From assembly GCF_030345705.1 (NCBI RefSeq), contig NZ_JAUASW010000002.1, positions 806,001-870,000 on the forward strand: a stretch of 64,000 bases of DNA, written 5' to 3'. The stretch comes from Pelomonas sp. SE-A7 (GTDB lineage Bacteria; Pseudomonadota; Gammaproteobacteria; Burkholderiales; Burkholderiaceae_C). The position numbers were made by a program, and so were the translations under genes. Below are positions 15,831 through 23,971 of the stretch, one piece after another; the first letter of the stretch is position 1, and every line of letters starts with the position of its first letter. The notes below the pieces were generated by a model. It was not told the DNA's origin. It did not search any database and saw nothing but the letters and a program-made list of their open reading frames with translations.

Positions 15831-18268
15831 GTCAGCACCTCGAACTGGCGAAGATCCACCTTGGCCTTGTCGAACTCGAACCAGGGATCGGGCTCGCCGT
15901 CCAGCGCGAACTGCAGCTCGGCCCAGAGCTTCTTGCGGCCCTCGTGGTCATCGAGGATGCGGGCCTTCACATGGTCCAGGCCCACGCGCGACACGTAGTG
16001 GACTGTGCGCTCCAGATACCAGCCTTCCTTGCGGTACAGCTGCATGAAGGCGCCGGTGTACTCCAGCACCTCCTCGGCCGTCTTCAGCTTGGTGAAGAAA
16101 TGCGCCACCTCGGTCTTGATGCCGCCGTTGCCGGCGACGTACATCTCCCAGCCCGAGTCCACGCCGATGATGCCCACGTCCTTGATGCCGGCCTCGGCGC
16201 AGTTGCGCGGGCAGCCCGACACGGCGAACTTGACCTTGTGCGGCGCATACATGCGCCACATGGCCCGCTCCAGGTCCTTGCCCATCTGCGTCGAATCCTG
16301 CGTGCCCATGCGGCACCATTCGGATCCCACGCAGGTCTTGACCGTGCGCAGCGCCTTCGCATACGCATGGCCCGAGGGCATGCCTATGTCCTTCCAGACA
16401 TTGACCAGGTCTTCCTTCTTCACCCCCAGCAAGTCGATGCGCTGGCCGCCGGTGACCTTGACCGTGGGGATCTTGTACTTGTCGACCGCATTGGCGATGC
16501 GCCGCAGCTCATCGGCCGTGGTCTCGCCGCCCCACATGCGCGGTATCACCGAGTAGGTCCCGTCTTTCTGAATGTTCGCGTGGCTGCGCTCGTTGATGAA
16601 GCGGGCCTGCGGATCGTCCTGAGCTTCCTTGGGCCAGCTGGAGATCAGGTAGTAGTTCAGCGCTGGCCGGCAGCTGGAGCAGCCGTTGGGCGTCTTCCAG
16701 GCCAGCTTCTCGTAGGCCGAGGCCAGGCTGGTGATGTGCTCCTTGAAGATGGCGTCGCGCACGTCCTGGTGGCTCAGGTCGGTGCAGCCGCACATCGCCT
16801 TCTTTTTGGGCGTGGCCGAGTAGTCGCCGCCGGCCGTGAACATCAGGAGCTGCTCCACCAGGCCGGTGCAGGAGCCGCAGCTGGCGCTGGCCTTGGTGTG
16901 CTTGCGCACCTCTTCCAGCGTGAACAGGCCCTTGTCCTTGATCGCCTTGCAGATGCTGCCCTTGCTGACGCCGTTGCAGCCGCAGACCTCATCGGTGTCA
17001 GCCATCGCGGCAGCCTTGTTGTGGCCCTGGTGGCCCACGTCGCCGATGTTGGATTCGCCGAACATCAGCTTGTCGCGGATGTCGGCGATCTTGCGGCCCT
17101 CGCGCAAGAGCTTGAAGTACCAGCTGCCGTCCACCGTGTCGCCGTACAGGCAGGCGCCAACCAGCTTGTCGTCCTTGATCACCAGTTTCTTGTAGACCCC
17201 GCCGAAGGGGTCGCTCATCACGATCTCCTCCGTGCCCTCGCCGCCCATGAAGTCGCCGGCCGAGAACAGGTCGATGCCGGTGACCTTGAGCTTGGTCGAG
17301 GTCTGCGAGCCCTGGTAGCGGCCTATGCCGAACTCGGCCAGGTGCGTGGCGCAAACCTTGCCCTGCTCGAACAGCGGCGCCACCAGGCCATAGGCGATGC
17401 CGCGATGCGCAGCGCATTCGCCCACCGCGTAGATGCGCGGGTCGGTGACCGTTTGCAGCGTGTCGCTGACGACGATGCCGCGGTTGACCAGCAGGCCGGC
17501 GCTTTCGGCCAGCTGGGTGTTGGGGCGGATACCGGCGGCCATCACCACCAGGTCGGCCGGAATCTCCTGGCCGTCCTTGAACTGCAACGCCATGACGCGG
17601 CCGTCCTTGTCGGGGATCAGGGCCTGGGTCTGGGCGCCCAGCATGAACTTCAGGCCGCGGTCCTGCAGCGACTGGCGCAGGAGCCCGCCGGCCTGGTCGT
17701 CCAGCTGGCGCTCCATCAGCCAGGGCGCGATATGGACCACGGTCACCTGCATGCCGCGCAGCATCAGGCCGTTGGCCGCTTCCAGTCCGAGCAGGCCGCC
17801 ACCGATGACAACCGCATGCCGGTACCTGGTCGCCGCCTCGATCATGGTGTTGGTGTCGGCGATGTCGCGGTAGGCGATCACCCCGTCCAGCTCCTTGCCG
17901 GGCACGGGCAGGATGAAGGGGCTGGAGCCGGTGGCGATCAGCAGCCGGTCGTAGTCGGCCTCGGTGCCGTCTTCGGCAATCACGCGCCGCTTGACCCGGT
18001 CGATCTGCGTGACCTTCTTGCCCAGGTGAAGCGTGATGCCGTTGTCCGCATACCAGTCCAGCGGGTTGAGGATGATCTCGTCCAGCGTCTGCTCGCCGGC
18101 CAGCACCGGGCTCAAGAGGATGCGGTTGTAGTTGGGATGCGGCTCGGCGCCGAAGACCGTGATGTCGTAGAGCTCGGGTGCGATCTTCAGCAGCTCTTCC
18201 AGCGTGCGCACGCCGGCCATGCCGTTGCCCACCATCACCAGCTTCTGCTTTCTGGATTTCATCAGCAT
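15827..18268 (-). CDS. nirB: Nitrite reductase (NADH) large subunit
   Basis: 813 residues from the ATG at 18268, set by GGAGG 7 bases upstream (18276-18280). Reduces nitrite to ammonium with NADH. Domains in order: FAD/NAD(P)H-binding reductase (VMVGNGMAGVRTLEELLK at about 10-28), two BFD-like [2Fe-2S] segments (CGCNGVSKGSICKAI...CGSC and CGCTDLSHQDVRDAI...CSSC), a ferredoxin-like half-domain, and the siroheme/[4Fe-4S] domain with CVGSEWCRMGTQDST and CPRNCAEAGIKD. Length matches the family. The start overlaps the end of nrtD by 7 bases. Confidence 0.97.
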   Translation of the reverse strand: MLMKSRKQKLVMVGNGMAGVRTLEELLKIAPELYDITVFGAEPHPNYNRILLSPVLAGEQTLDEIILNPLDWYADNGITLHLGKKVTQIDRVKRRVIAEDGTEADYDRLLIATGSSPFILPVPGKELDGVIAYRDIADTNTMIEAATRYRHAVVIGGGLLGLEAANGLMLRGMQVTVVHIAPWLMERQLDDQAGGLLRQSLQDRGLKFMLGAQTQALIPDKDGRVMALQFKDGQEIPADLVVMAAGIRPNTQLAESAGLLVNRGIVVSDTLQTVTDPRIYAVGECAAHRGIAYGLVAPLFEQGKVCATHLAEFGIGRYQGSQTSTKLKVTGIDLFSAGDFMGGEGTEEIVMSDPFGGVYKKLVIKDDKLVGACLYGDTVDGSWYFKLLREGRKIADIRDKLMFGESNIGDVGHQGHNKAAAMADTDEVCGCNGVSKGSICKAIKDKGLFTLEEVRKHTKASASCGSCTGLVEQLLMFTAGGDYSATPKKKAMCGCTDLSHQDVRDAIFKEHITSLASAYEKLAWKTPNGCSSCRPALNYYLISSWPKEAQDDPQARFINERSHANIQKDGTYSVIPRMWGGETTADELRRIANAVDKYKIPTVKVTGGQRIDLLGVKKEDLVNVWKDIGMPSGHAYAKALRTVKTCVGSEWCRMGTQDSTQMGKDLERAMWRMYAPHKVKFAVSGCPRNCAEAGIKDVGIIGVDSGWEMYVAGNGGIKTEVAHFFTKLKTAEEVLEYTGAFMQLYRKEGWYLERTVHYVSRVGLDHVKARILDDHEGRKKLWAELQFALDGEPDPWFEFDKAKVDLRQFEVLT

Positions 18269-19083
18269 GGCAGGGCCTCCACATGGGCATGACGGGTGTA
18301 GAGGAAGTCGATCACCGCCTTGCGGGCATGGACGTAGACCGGGTCCTCGGCCAGGGCCACGCGGTCGCGCGGCCGCGGCAGGTCGACGCTGAGGATCTCG
18401 CCTATGGTGGCGGCCGGGCCGTTGGTCATCATCACGATGCGGTCCGACAGCAGCACGGCTTCGTCCACGTCGTGCGTCACCATCACCACCGTGCTGTGCG
18501 TGCGGGCGACGATCTTCAAGAGCTCGTCCTGCAGCTTGGCGCGAGTCAGCGCATCGAGTGCGCCGAAGGGCTCGTCCATCAGCAAGACCTTGGGCTCCAT
18601 GGCCAGCGCGCGGGCGATGCCTATGCGCTGCTTCATGCCGCCCGAAATTTCCTGCGGCTTCTTGGCGGCCGCATGTCCCATGCCGACCAGCTCCAGCGCC
18701 TCTTGGGTGCGCTGTTTCAGCTGGGTTCTTGTCTCCTCGGCACCGAAAACTCTCTCCACCGCCAGGTACACGTTCTCGAAGCACGTGAGCCAGGGCAGCA
18801 GCGAATGGTTCTGGAACACGACGGCCCGCTCCGGGCCGGGCTCCGCAATCTCGCGGCCGTCGCAGATCAGGCCGCCGCTCGTGGGCCTCAGGAGGCCGGC
18901 GATCAGGTTCAGGAGCGTGGACTTGCCACAGCCCGAATGGCCGATCAGGGTGATGAACTCGCCGCGCTGCACCTCGAGGTTGATCTCGCGCAGCGCATGG
19001 AACCGGCCCTTGCGGCTCGTGAACACCATCTCGGCGTCCTGCACCAGCACGAAGGGTTTGCTGCCATTGTTCGTCGTGCTCAT
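18262..19083 (-). CDS. nrtD: Nitrate ABC transporter ATP-binding protein
   Basis: 273 residues. ATPase of an NrtABD-type nitrate/nitrite importer at the cytoplasmic face. Walker A GHSGCGKST (about 48-56), Q-loop in VVFQNHSLLPW, signature ISGGMKQR (Ile in place of the usual Leu), Walker B VLLMDEPFGALD and the switch His in MVTHDVDEAV. The last 7 bases overlap the nirB start. No NrtA-like domain is fused to it, so it is NrtD-type rather than NrtC-type. Five bases separate it from nrtB. Confidence 0.94.
   Translation of the reverse strand: MSTTNNGSKPFVLVQDAEMVFTSRKGRFHALREINLEVQRGEFITLIGHSGCGKSTLLNLIAGLLRPTSGGLICDGREIAEPGPERAVVFQNHSLLPWLTCFENVYLAVERVFGAEETRTQLKQRTQEALELVGMGHAAAKKPQEISGGMKQRIGIARALAMEPKVLLMDEPFGALDALTRAKLQDELLKIVARTHSTVVMVTHDVDEAVLLSDRIVMMTNGPAATIGEILSVDLPRPRDRVALAEDPVYVHARKAVIDFLYTRHAHVEALPC
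18276..18280 (-). promoter_or_regulatory. Shine-Dalgarno of nirB, inside nrtD
   Basis: GGAGG on the minus strand, 7 bases before the nirB ATG and inside the last codons of nrtD. It decides the MLMKSRKQ start at 18268 over the ATG two codons later and over upstream in-frame codons that lie deep in nrtD. Confidence 0.7.
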
Positions 19084-19088
19084 GGTCT

Positions 19089-19991
19089 TTAGTCCTCGCT
19101 GAAGCTGAAGCGCTTGGCCACGAGCATCAGCAGCTGCTCCAGGGCCAGGCCGACGATGCCGATCACGAAGATGGCGATGATGATGTGCTGAACGTTGAGA
19201 TTGTTCCACTCGTCCCAGACCCAGAAGCCGATGCCGACGCCGCCTGTCAGCATCTCGGCCGCCACGATCACCAGCCAGGCCGTGCCCACCGACAGGCGCA
19301 CGCCGGTCAGCAGATAGGGCAGGACGGCCGGGAACAGGATGCGCGTGATCACCTTCCATTCGCTGAGCTTGAGCACGCGGGCCACGTTCAGGTAGTCCTG
19401 CGGCACACGCTGCACGCCCACCGCGGTGTTCACGACCATGGGCCAGATCGAGCAGATGAAGATGGTCCAGATCGCCGCCGGGTTGGCGCTCTTGAACACC
19501 AGCAGGCCGATCGGCAGCCAGGCCAGCGGCGACACCGGCTTCAGGAGGCTGATCAGCGGAGAGACCATGCGGCTCGCGAACTCGAAGCGGCCGATGATGA
19601 AGCCCAGCGGGATGCCCACCAGGGCCGCCAGGCCGAAGCCCAGGCCCACGCGCTGCAGCGAGTTGAGGATGTTCCAGCCTATGCCCTGGTCGTTCGGTCC
19701 CTTGCTGTAGAACGGGTCGGCAAACAGCTTGACGGCGGCATCGAAGGTTTGAACGGGCGTGGGAAAGCTGCCGCCCTTTTGCGTCAGCAGACCCCAGACG
19801 CCCACCAGCAAGGCCAGGCCGAGGATGGGTGGCAGGACGCGCATCCAGAAGGCGCGCCAGTCGATCGGCGTGCGCGGCTTCTTCGGAAGCGCGGGCGCTG
19901 CCGTGGCGGCCACGCGGGGCTTGGCGGCAGGCGCCACCGGCTCGTCGACGACGCTCACTTCGCGCGGTGAATGAAAGACTGCGGAGACCAT
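19089..19991 (-). CDS. nrtB: Nitrate ABC transporter permease
   Basis: 300 residues from the ATG at 19991 (GAGGAG 8 bases upstream). An Ala/Pro-rich cytoplasmic N-terminus of about 50 residues precedes six membrane segments (first at about 53-72, LPPILGLALLVGVWGLL). The conserved coupling loop AAEMLTGGVGIGFWVWDEWN contacts the ATPase. It lies 10 bases after nrtA and is part of the same operon. Confidence 0.94.
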   Translation of the reverse strand: MVSAVFHSPREVSVVDEPVAPAAKPRVAATAAPALPKKPRTPIDWRAFWMRVLPPILGLALLVGVWGLLTQKGGSFPTPVQTFDAAVKLFADPFYSKGPNDQGIGWNILNSLQRVGLGFGLAALVGIPLGFIIGRFEFASRMVSPLISLLKPVSPLAWLPIGLLVFKSANPAAIWTIFICSIWPMVVNTAVGVQRVPQDYLNVARVLKLSEWKVITRILFPAVLPYLLTGVRLSVGTAWLVIVAAEMLTGGVGIGFWVWDEWNNLNVQHIIIAIFVIGIVGLALEQLLMLVAKRFSFSED

Positions 19992-20001
19992 GCTGAACTC
20001 C

Positions 20002-21267
20002 TCAGGCCTTGACCTTGAACGAATCGGCGTACTTGGCCGGATCCTTGCCGTCCCACACCACGCCATCTATCAGCTTGCTGGAGCGCATCGCGTCCTTGGG
20101 CACGCTGACCTTGAGCTGCGCAGCCGCCTGCCTGTAGAGATCGACCTGGTTGATCTGCTTGGCCACGCCCAGGTAGTCCGGGTGCTCCTTGATCAGGCCC
20201 CAGCGCTTGTGCTGGGTCAGGAACCACATGCCGTCCGACAGGTAGGGGAAGTTCACCGCGCCGTCGGCGAAGAACTTCATGTGGTTGGGGTCGTCCCAGG
20301 TCTTGCCCAGGCCGTTCTGGTAGCGGCCCAGGATGCGCTGGTTGATCGCGTCGGCGCTGGTGTTGACGTAGGACTTGTCGGCGATGGTGTCGGCCATCTT
20401 CAGCTTGTTCTGCAGGCCGGCATCGATCCAGCGGCTGGCCTCCATCACGGCCATGATCACGGCCCGCGCGGTGTTGGGGTACTTCTTGGCGAACTCGCCG
20501 GTCGTGCCCAGCACCTTCTCGGGATGGTCCTTCCAGATGTCCTGCGTGGTCACCGCCGTGATGCCTATGCCGTCCATGATGGCGCGGTGGCCCCAGGGCT
20601 CGCCGACGCAGTAGCCGTCCATGTTGCCGACGCGCATGTTCGCCACCATCTGCGGCGGCGGCACGGTGATGACCTTGGCGTCCTTCATGGGGTTGAGCCC
20701 GAAGCTGGCCAGCCAGTAGTACAGCCACATCGCATGGGTGCCGGTCGGGAAGGTCTGGGCGAAGGTGTATTCGCGCTTCTCCGCGCCCATCAGCTTGGCC
20801 AGCGAACCGCCGTCCACCGCGCCCTTGTCGGCCAGCTTCTTGGACAGCGTGATCGCCTGACCGTTGTTGTTCAGGGTCATCAGCACGGCCATGTCCTTCT
20901 TGGGACCGGCGATGCCAAGGTGCACGCCGTAGATCAGGCCGTAGAGCACATGGGCCATGTCCAGCTCGCCGTTGACCAGCTTGTCGCGCACGCCGGCCCA
21001 GGAAGCTTCCTTGGTCGGGATGATCTTGATGCCGTACTTCTTGTCGAAACCCAGCACCGAAGCCATCACCACCGAGGCGCAGTCGGTCAGCGGAATGAAA
21101 CCGATGCGTACCTCCTCCTTCTCGGGCTTGTCCGAACCGGCGGCCCAGGCCCCGGGCATCGCCAGACTTCCCAAGGCAGCGCCGGCCGCGCCGGCCAGCA
21201 AAGTGCGGCGTTCCTCGCTCATCAGACCCTCCTTGCGGTGCGTGGGCTTCGCAGTCGTTTGATTCAT
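20002..21267 (-). CDS. nrtA: Nitrate ABC transporter substrate-binding protein
   Basis: 421 residues. Periplasmic nitrate receptor of the NrtA/CmpA family. Seen: IGFIPLTDCASVVMASVLGF, YGLIYGVHLGIAGP, FPTGTHAMWLYYWLA and VGEPWGHRAIMDGIG, all typical. Tat-like signal EERRTLLAGAAGAALG with cleavage near AWA. Two in-frame starts both have good Shine-Dalgarno sites: ATG 21267 (GGAGA, 8-base spacing) and ATG 21222 (AAGGAGG, 5-base spacing). The second would give 406 residues with a more standard signal peptide. First gene of the nrtABD-nirBD-nasA-cobA operon, directly behind the attenuator leader. Confidence 0.94.
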   Translation of the reverse strand: MNQTTAKPTHRKEGLMSEERRTLLAGAAGAALGSLAMPGAWAAGSDKPEKEEVRIGFIPLTDCASVVMASVLGFDKKYGIKIIPTKEASWAGVRDKLVNGELDMAHVLYGLIYGVHLGIAGPKKDMAVLMTLNNNGQAITLSKKLADKGAVDGGSLAKLMGAEKREYTFAQTFPTGTHAMWLYYWLASFGLNPMKDAKVITVPPPQMVANMRVGNMDGYCVGEPWGHRAIMDGIGITAVTTQDIWKDHPEKVLGTTGEFAKKYPNTARAVIMAVMEASRWIDAGLQNKLKMADTIADKSYVNTSADAINQRILGRYQNGLGKTWDDPNHMKFFADGAVNFPYLSDGMWFLTQHKRWGLIKEHPDYLGVAKQINQVDLYRQAAAQLKVSVPKDAMRSSKLIDGVVWDGKDPAKYADSFKVKA

Positions 21268-21286
21268 GGCAGCAATCTCCAAGCAG

Positions 21287-21358
21287 AAAAGGACAAAGGC
21301 GTCGCGACCGCAGACAAGCCATTCAGCCTGTCTCCATCGGTCGGACGCCTTTGTCCTT
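21287..21358 (-). terminator. Attenuator (intrinsic terminator) in the nrtA leader
   Basis: On the RNA, AAGGACAAAGGCGTC (21358-21344) pairs perfectly over 15 bp with GACGCCTTTGTCCTT (21303-21289). Nested stems lie inside: GACCG/CGGTC and a 9-bp AGACAGGCT/GGCTTGTCT hairpin with loop GAAT. A TTTTC tract (from 21290) follows the outer stem. It ends 20 bases before the first nrtA start, so it would stop transcription unless prevented. Confidence 0.85.
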
Positions 21359-21393
21359 GTTCGATTCCAGAGAGGCCCACGCCGTTGTGGGCC
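21343..21393 (-). promoter_or_regulatory. Two-hairpin ANTAR target (antiterminator) in the nrtA leader
   Basis: Hairpin 1: GGCCCAC-AACGGC-GTGGGCC (RNA strand, 21393 to 21374). Hairpin 2: GGAC-AAAGGC-GTCC (21356 to 21343), 17 bases later. Both have six-base loops with A at position 1 and G at position 4, the known recognition rule for ANTAR proteins. Hairpin 2 uses the same bases as the 5' arm of the terminator at 21287-21358, so the two folds exclude each other. NasT, an ANTAR protein, is encoded immediately upstream. Confidence 0.85.
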
Positions 21394-21514
21394 CGTCACT
21401 TTCAGTTCAGCAGAAAGCGTGCCAGCGGTTTTCGGGGAGGTTTGGCGGGGTTGGAACGGTTTGGCGCACCGTTCGCCGGCAAGGCCGCGCCAGTTTGGTG
21501 CACCGCAGCATCAA

Positions 21515-22126
21515 TCAGGACGGACGCAGCAGCTGGTGGGCCTCGATCACGCGCTCGGCCACGGCGGCCAGCGGCTCGCCGCGGTCCATGGCCAGCTTGC
21601 GCAGGCGCTTGTAGGCTGCGTCCTCGTCCAGGCCCTGCTCGCTCATCAGGATGCCCTTGGCCTTTTCCACGCTCTTGCGGCCGGCCAGCTGGGCCTGGGC
21701 GCGGCCCAGTTCCTGGCGCAGCGCCAGGTCCTGCTCGAAGCGGGCAATCGCCACCTGCAGCACCGGCGCCAGGCGCTCCGCGCGCAGGCCGTCCACCACA
21801 TAGGCACTGACCCCGGCGCGCAGCGCGCGGCGCATGGTCTCGCCGTCACCGTCCTCGGAGAACATCACCACCGGCCGCGGCAGCGTCTCGGAGACCGTGG
21901 CCAGCATCTCCACCGTGTCGCGGGTCGGCGATTCGCTGTCGACGATGACCACGTCGGGCTTCAGCCGCTGCACGCAGTCGTGGATCAGGGTGGCCTGCTC
22001 GACCACGCCCAGCACCTCGCAGCCCAGGCGGGTCAGCTCGTCGCGTATCAGCGCAATGCGGTGCGCCCCGTCGTCTATCAGCAGGACACGGAGGCTGGAC
22101 GGCGGGAATTCGGGGGCATGGGACAT
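21515..22126 (-). CDS. nasT: ANTAR-domain antitermination regulator NasT
   Basis: 203 residues. N-terminal response-regulator-like receiver (LRVLLIDDGAHRIALIRDEL; the usual phospho-acceptor region reads VVIVDSESPTRD) followed by a C-terminal ANTAR RNA-binding domain (about 140-200: AGRKSVEKAKGILMSEQGLD, then AYKRLRKLAMD). NasT promotes read-through of leader terminators in nitrate assimilation operons, and exactly such a leader lies between this gene and nrtA. Its usual nitrate-sensing antagonist NasS is not encoded next to it; the upstream neighbour is an FKBP isomerase. About 250 bases separate it from nrtA, occupied by the leader. Confidence 0.93.
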   Translation of the reverse strand: MSHAPEFPPSSLRVLLIDDGAHRIALIRDELTRLGCEVLGVVEQATLIHDCVQRLKPDVVIVDSESPTRDTVEMLATVSETLPRPVVMFSEDGDGETMRRALRAGVSAYVVDGLRAERLAPVLQVAIARFEQDLALRQELGRAQAQLAGRKSVEKAKGILMSEQGLDEDAAYKRLRKLAMDRGEPLAAVAERVIEAHQLLRPS

Positions 22127-22171
22127 CTTGGCCGGGGCGGCGCAAGAACTGTGCCCAGCAGCCCTTGCGCC

Positions 22172-22576
22172 TCAGGGCGCGACGATGGCAATCAGCTCGA
22201 TCTCGAAGTTCAGCGGCGTGTTCGGCGGGATGAAGCCGCCGCCGGCGCCCTTCTCGCCATAGGCCAGGGCCGCCGGGCAATGCAGCTTGGCCTTGCCGCC
22301 GACCTTCATCAACTGCACACCCTCGGTCCAGCACTTGATCACGCGGTTGAGCGGCAGGTCCATGGGCTGGCCGCGGGCCACCGAGCTGTCGAACTCGCGG
22401 CCGTCCAGGAAGCGGCCGACGTAGTGGACCTTGACCTTGTCCGTCGCCTTGGGGCTTTCGCCGGTGCCGGCGACGATCTCCTGGTAGACCAGGCCCGAGG
22501 CCGTGGTGACCGGCTCGGCCGCCTGGGCCGAAGCGAACGCAAGAAAGGACAGACTGGCGAGGAGTAGCTGGCGCAT
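22172..22576 (-). CDS. FKBP-type peptidyl-prolyl cis-trans isomerase, exported
   Basis: 134 residues with a signal peptide (MRQLLLASLSFLAFASAQA, cleavage after residue 19). A single FKBP domain: VKVHYVGRFLDGREFDSS, the GQPMDLPLNRVIKCWTEGVQ loop (Trp at the base of the active site) and LAYGEKGAGGGFIPPNTPLN. Catalyses X-Pro isomerisation, presumably in the periplasm. Separated from the TRAP operon upstream by a strong terminator. Forty-five bases before nasT. Confidence 0.93.
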   Translation of the reverse strand: MRQLLLASLSFLAFASAQAAEPVTTASGLVYQEIVAGTGESPKATDKVKVHYVGRFLDGREFDSSVARGQPMDLPLNRVIKCWTEGVQLMKVGGKAKLHCPAALAYGEKGAGGGFIPPNTPLNFEIELIAIVAP

Positions 22577-22631
22577 GGACAGGGCCTGGTGGGTTTGCTT
22601 GGGTCCCGCATCATCGCACCGCCGCCCCATG

Positions 22632-22655
22632 AAAAAGGCCCGCCGAAGCGGGCCT
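22632..22655 (-). terminator. Rho-independent terminator of the TRAP operon
   Basis: On the minus strand AGGCCCGC (22655-22648), loop TTCG, GCGGGCCT (22643-22636), then TTTTT. It lies 23 bases after the dctM stop codon and isolates the TRAP genes from the FKBP gene. Confidence 0.9.
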
Positions 22656-22677
22656 GCGGACCAGGGGATGCGCCGCG

Positions 22678-23958
22678 CTACTTCAGCAGCAGGTGCGGCA
22701 GCCACAGCGAGATCTGCGGCACATAGGTCACCACGCCCAGGAAGACCAGCATGGTCAGCAGCCAGGGCCAGACGGCCACGGTCAGCTCCGAAATGCCCAT
22801 CTTGGTGATGCCCGAGGCCACGTAGAGGTTCAGGCCCACCGGCGGATGGCACATGCCCACCTCCATGTTCACCACGATCAGGATGCCGAAGTGCACCGGG
22901 TCAATGCCCAGCTTCATCGCCACCGGGAACAGGATGGGCGCCAGGATCAGCACGATGGAGCTGGGCTCCATCACATTGCCGGCCAGCAGCAGCAGGATGT
23001 TGCAGACCAGCAGGAAGGCGATGGGCCCGAAGCCCTGGCCTATCATCCAGTCGGCCATGGCCTGCGGAATGTTCTCGCTGGTCATCAGGAAGCTGAACAG
23101 CACCGCATTGGTGATGATGTACAGCAGCATCGCGCTCATGCTGGCCGAGTCCAGCAGCACCTTGGGCAGGCGCTTCAGCGACATGTCCTTGTAGACGAAG
23201 GTGGCGATGATGAAGGCGTAGACCGCCGACATGGCCGCCGCTTCCGTCGGCGTGAAGACGCCGGTGTAGATGCCGCCCATCACGATGACGATCAGCAAGA
23301 GGCCCCAGACGCTTTCGCGGAAGGCGGTCCAGCGCTCGGCCCAGCTGGCCTTGGGCATGCGCGGGTAGTTGTTCTTGCGGGCGATGAACCAGGTGGTGAA
23401 GCCCAGGCAGATGGCCAGCAGGATGCCCGGCACGACGCCGGCGATGAACAGCGAGCCGACCGAGGTATTGGTCGAGACCGAGTACATCACCATCACGATG
23501 GACGGCGGGATCAGGATGCCCAGCGAGCCCGAGGTGGTCAGGATGCCGGCGCCGAAGCGGTTGGGGAAGCCCTGCTTGACCATGGCCGGCAGGATCACCG
23601 AGCCGATGGCGACCACGGTGGCCGGCGAGGAGCCCGACACCGCCGCGAACAGCGCACAGGCCATCACGCCGGCCAGGCCCAGGCCGCCGTTCCAGTGCCC
23701 GATCATCGAGGTAGCGAAGCGGATCATCCGCCGCGCCACGCCGCCATGGGTCAGGAAGTTGCCGGCCAGGATGAAGAAGGGGATCGCCATGATCTCGAAC
23801 TTCTCTATGCCGGTGAACAGCTTGAGGGCGACCGACTGTATGGGCACGTCTGTCATGGTGAAGAGGAAGGTCAGGACCGTCAGGCCCAGCGAGATGCTGA
23901 TCGGCATGCCGGTCAGCATCAGGACGATCAGCAGCACGAAGATGATGGTGGCATTCAT
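22678..23958 (-). CDS. dctM: TRAP transporter large permease (DctM)
   Basis: 426 residues from the ATG at 23958 (GGGAG upstream). About 12 hydrophobic segments, with family motifs MAIPFFILAGNFLTHGGVA, VSGSSPATVVAIGSVILPAM and FGILIVVNMEVGMCHPPVGLN. Membrane subunit that couples Na+ flow to substrate import. Starts 13 bases after dctQ ends. Forms one unit with DctQ and the periplasmic DctP; the substrate is probably a C4-dicarboxylate by family and by the adjacent DctSR pair, but cannot be proved from sequence. Confidence 0.95.
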   Translation of the reverse strand: MNATIIFVLLIVLMLTGMPISISLGLTVLTFLFTMTDVPIQSVALKLFTGIEKFEIMAIPFFILAGNFLTHGGVARRMIRFATSMIGHWNGGLGLAGVMACALFAAVSGSSPATVVAIGSVILPAMVKQGFPNRFGAGILTTSGSLGILIPPSIVMVMYSVSTNTSVGSLFIAGVVPGILLAICLGFTTWFIARKNNYPRMPKASWAERWTAFRESVWGLLLIVIVMGGIYTGVFTPTEAAAMSAVYAFIIATFVYKDMSLKRLPKVLLDSASMSAMLLYIITNAVLFSFLMTSENIPQAMADWMIGQGFGPIAFLLVCNILLLLAGNVMEPSSIVLILAPILFPVAMKLGIDPVHFGILIVVNMEVGMCHPPVGLNLYVASGITKMGISELTVAVWPWLLTMLVFLGVVTYVPQISLWLPHLLLK

Positions 23959-23971
23959 GGTTCGTGCTCCC

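Noticed and set aside
15450..18268. Nitrate/nitrite genes as a respiratory (Nar/Nap) system
   Set aside because: NasA has no signal peptide and carries the BFD-type domain, NirBD is NADH-dependent and cytoplasmic, and an ABC nitrate importer with NasT is present: assimilatory.
15944..18292. A 780-codon open frame antisense to nirB
   Set aside because: It lacks any domain pattern and mirrors nirB codons; a GC-driven shadow.
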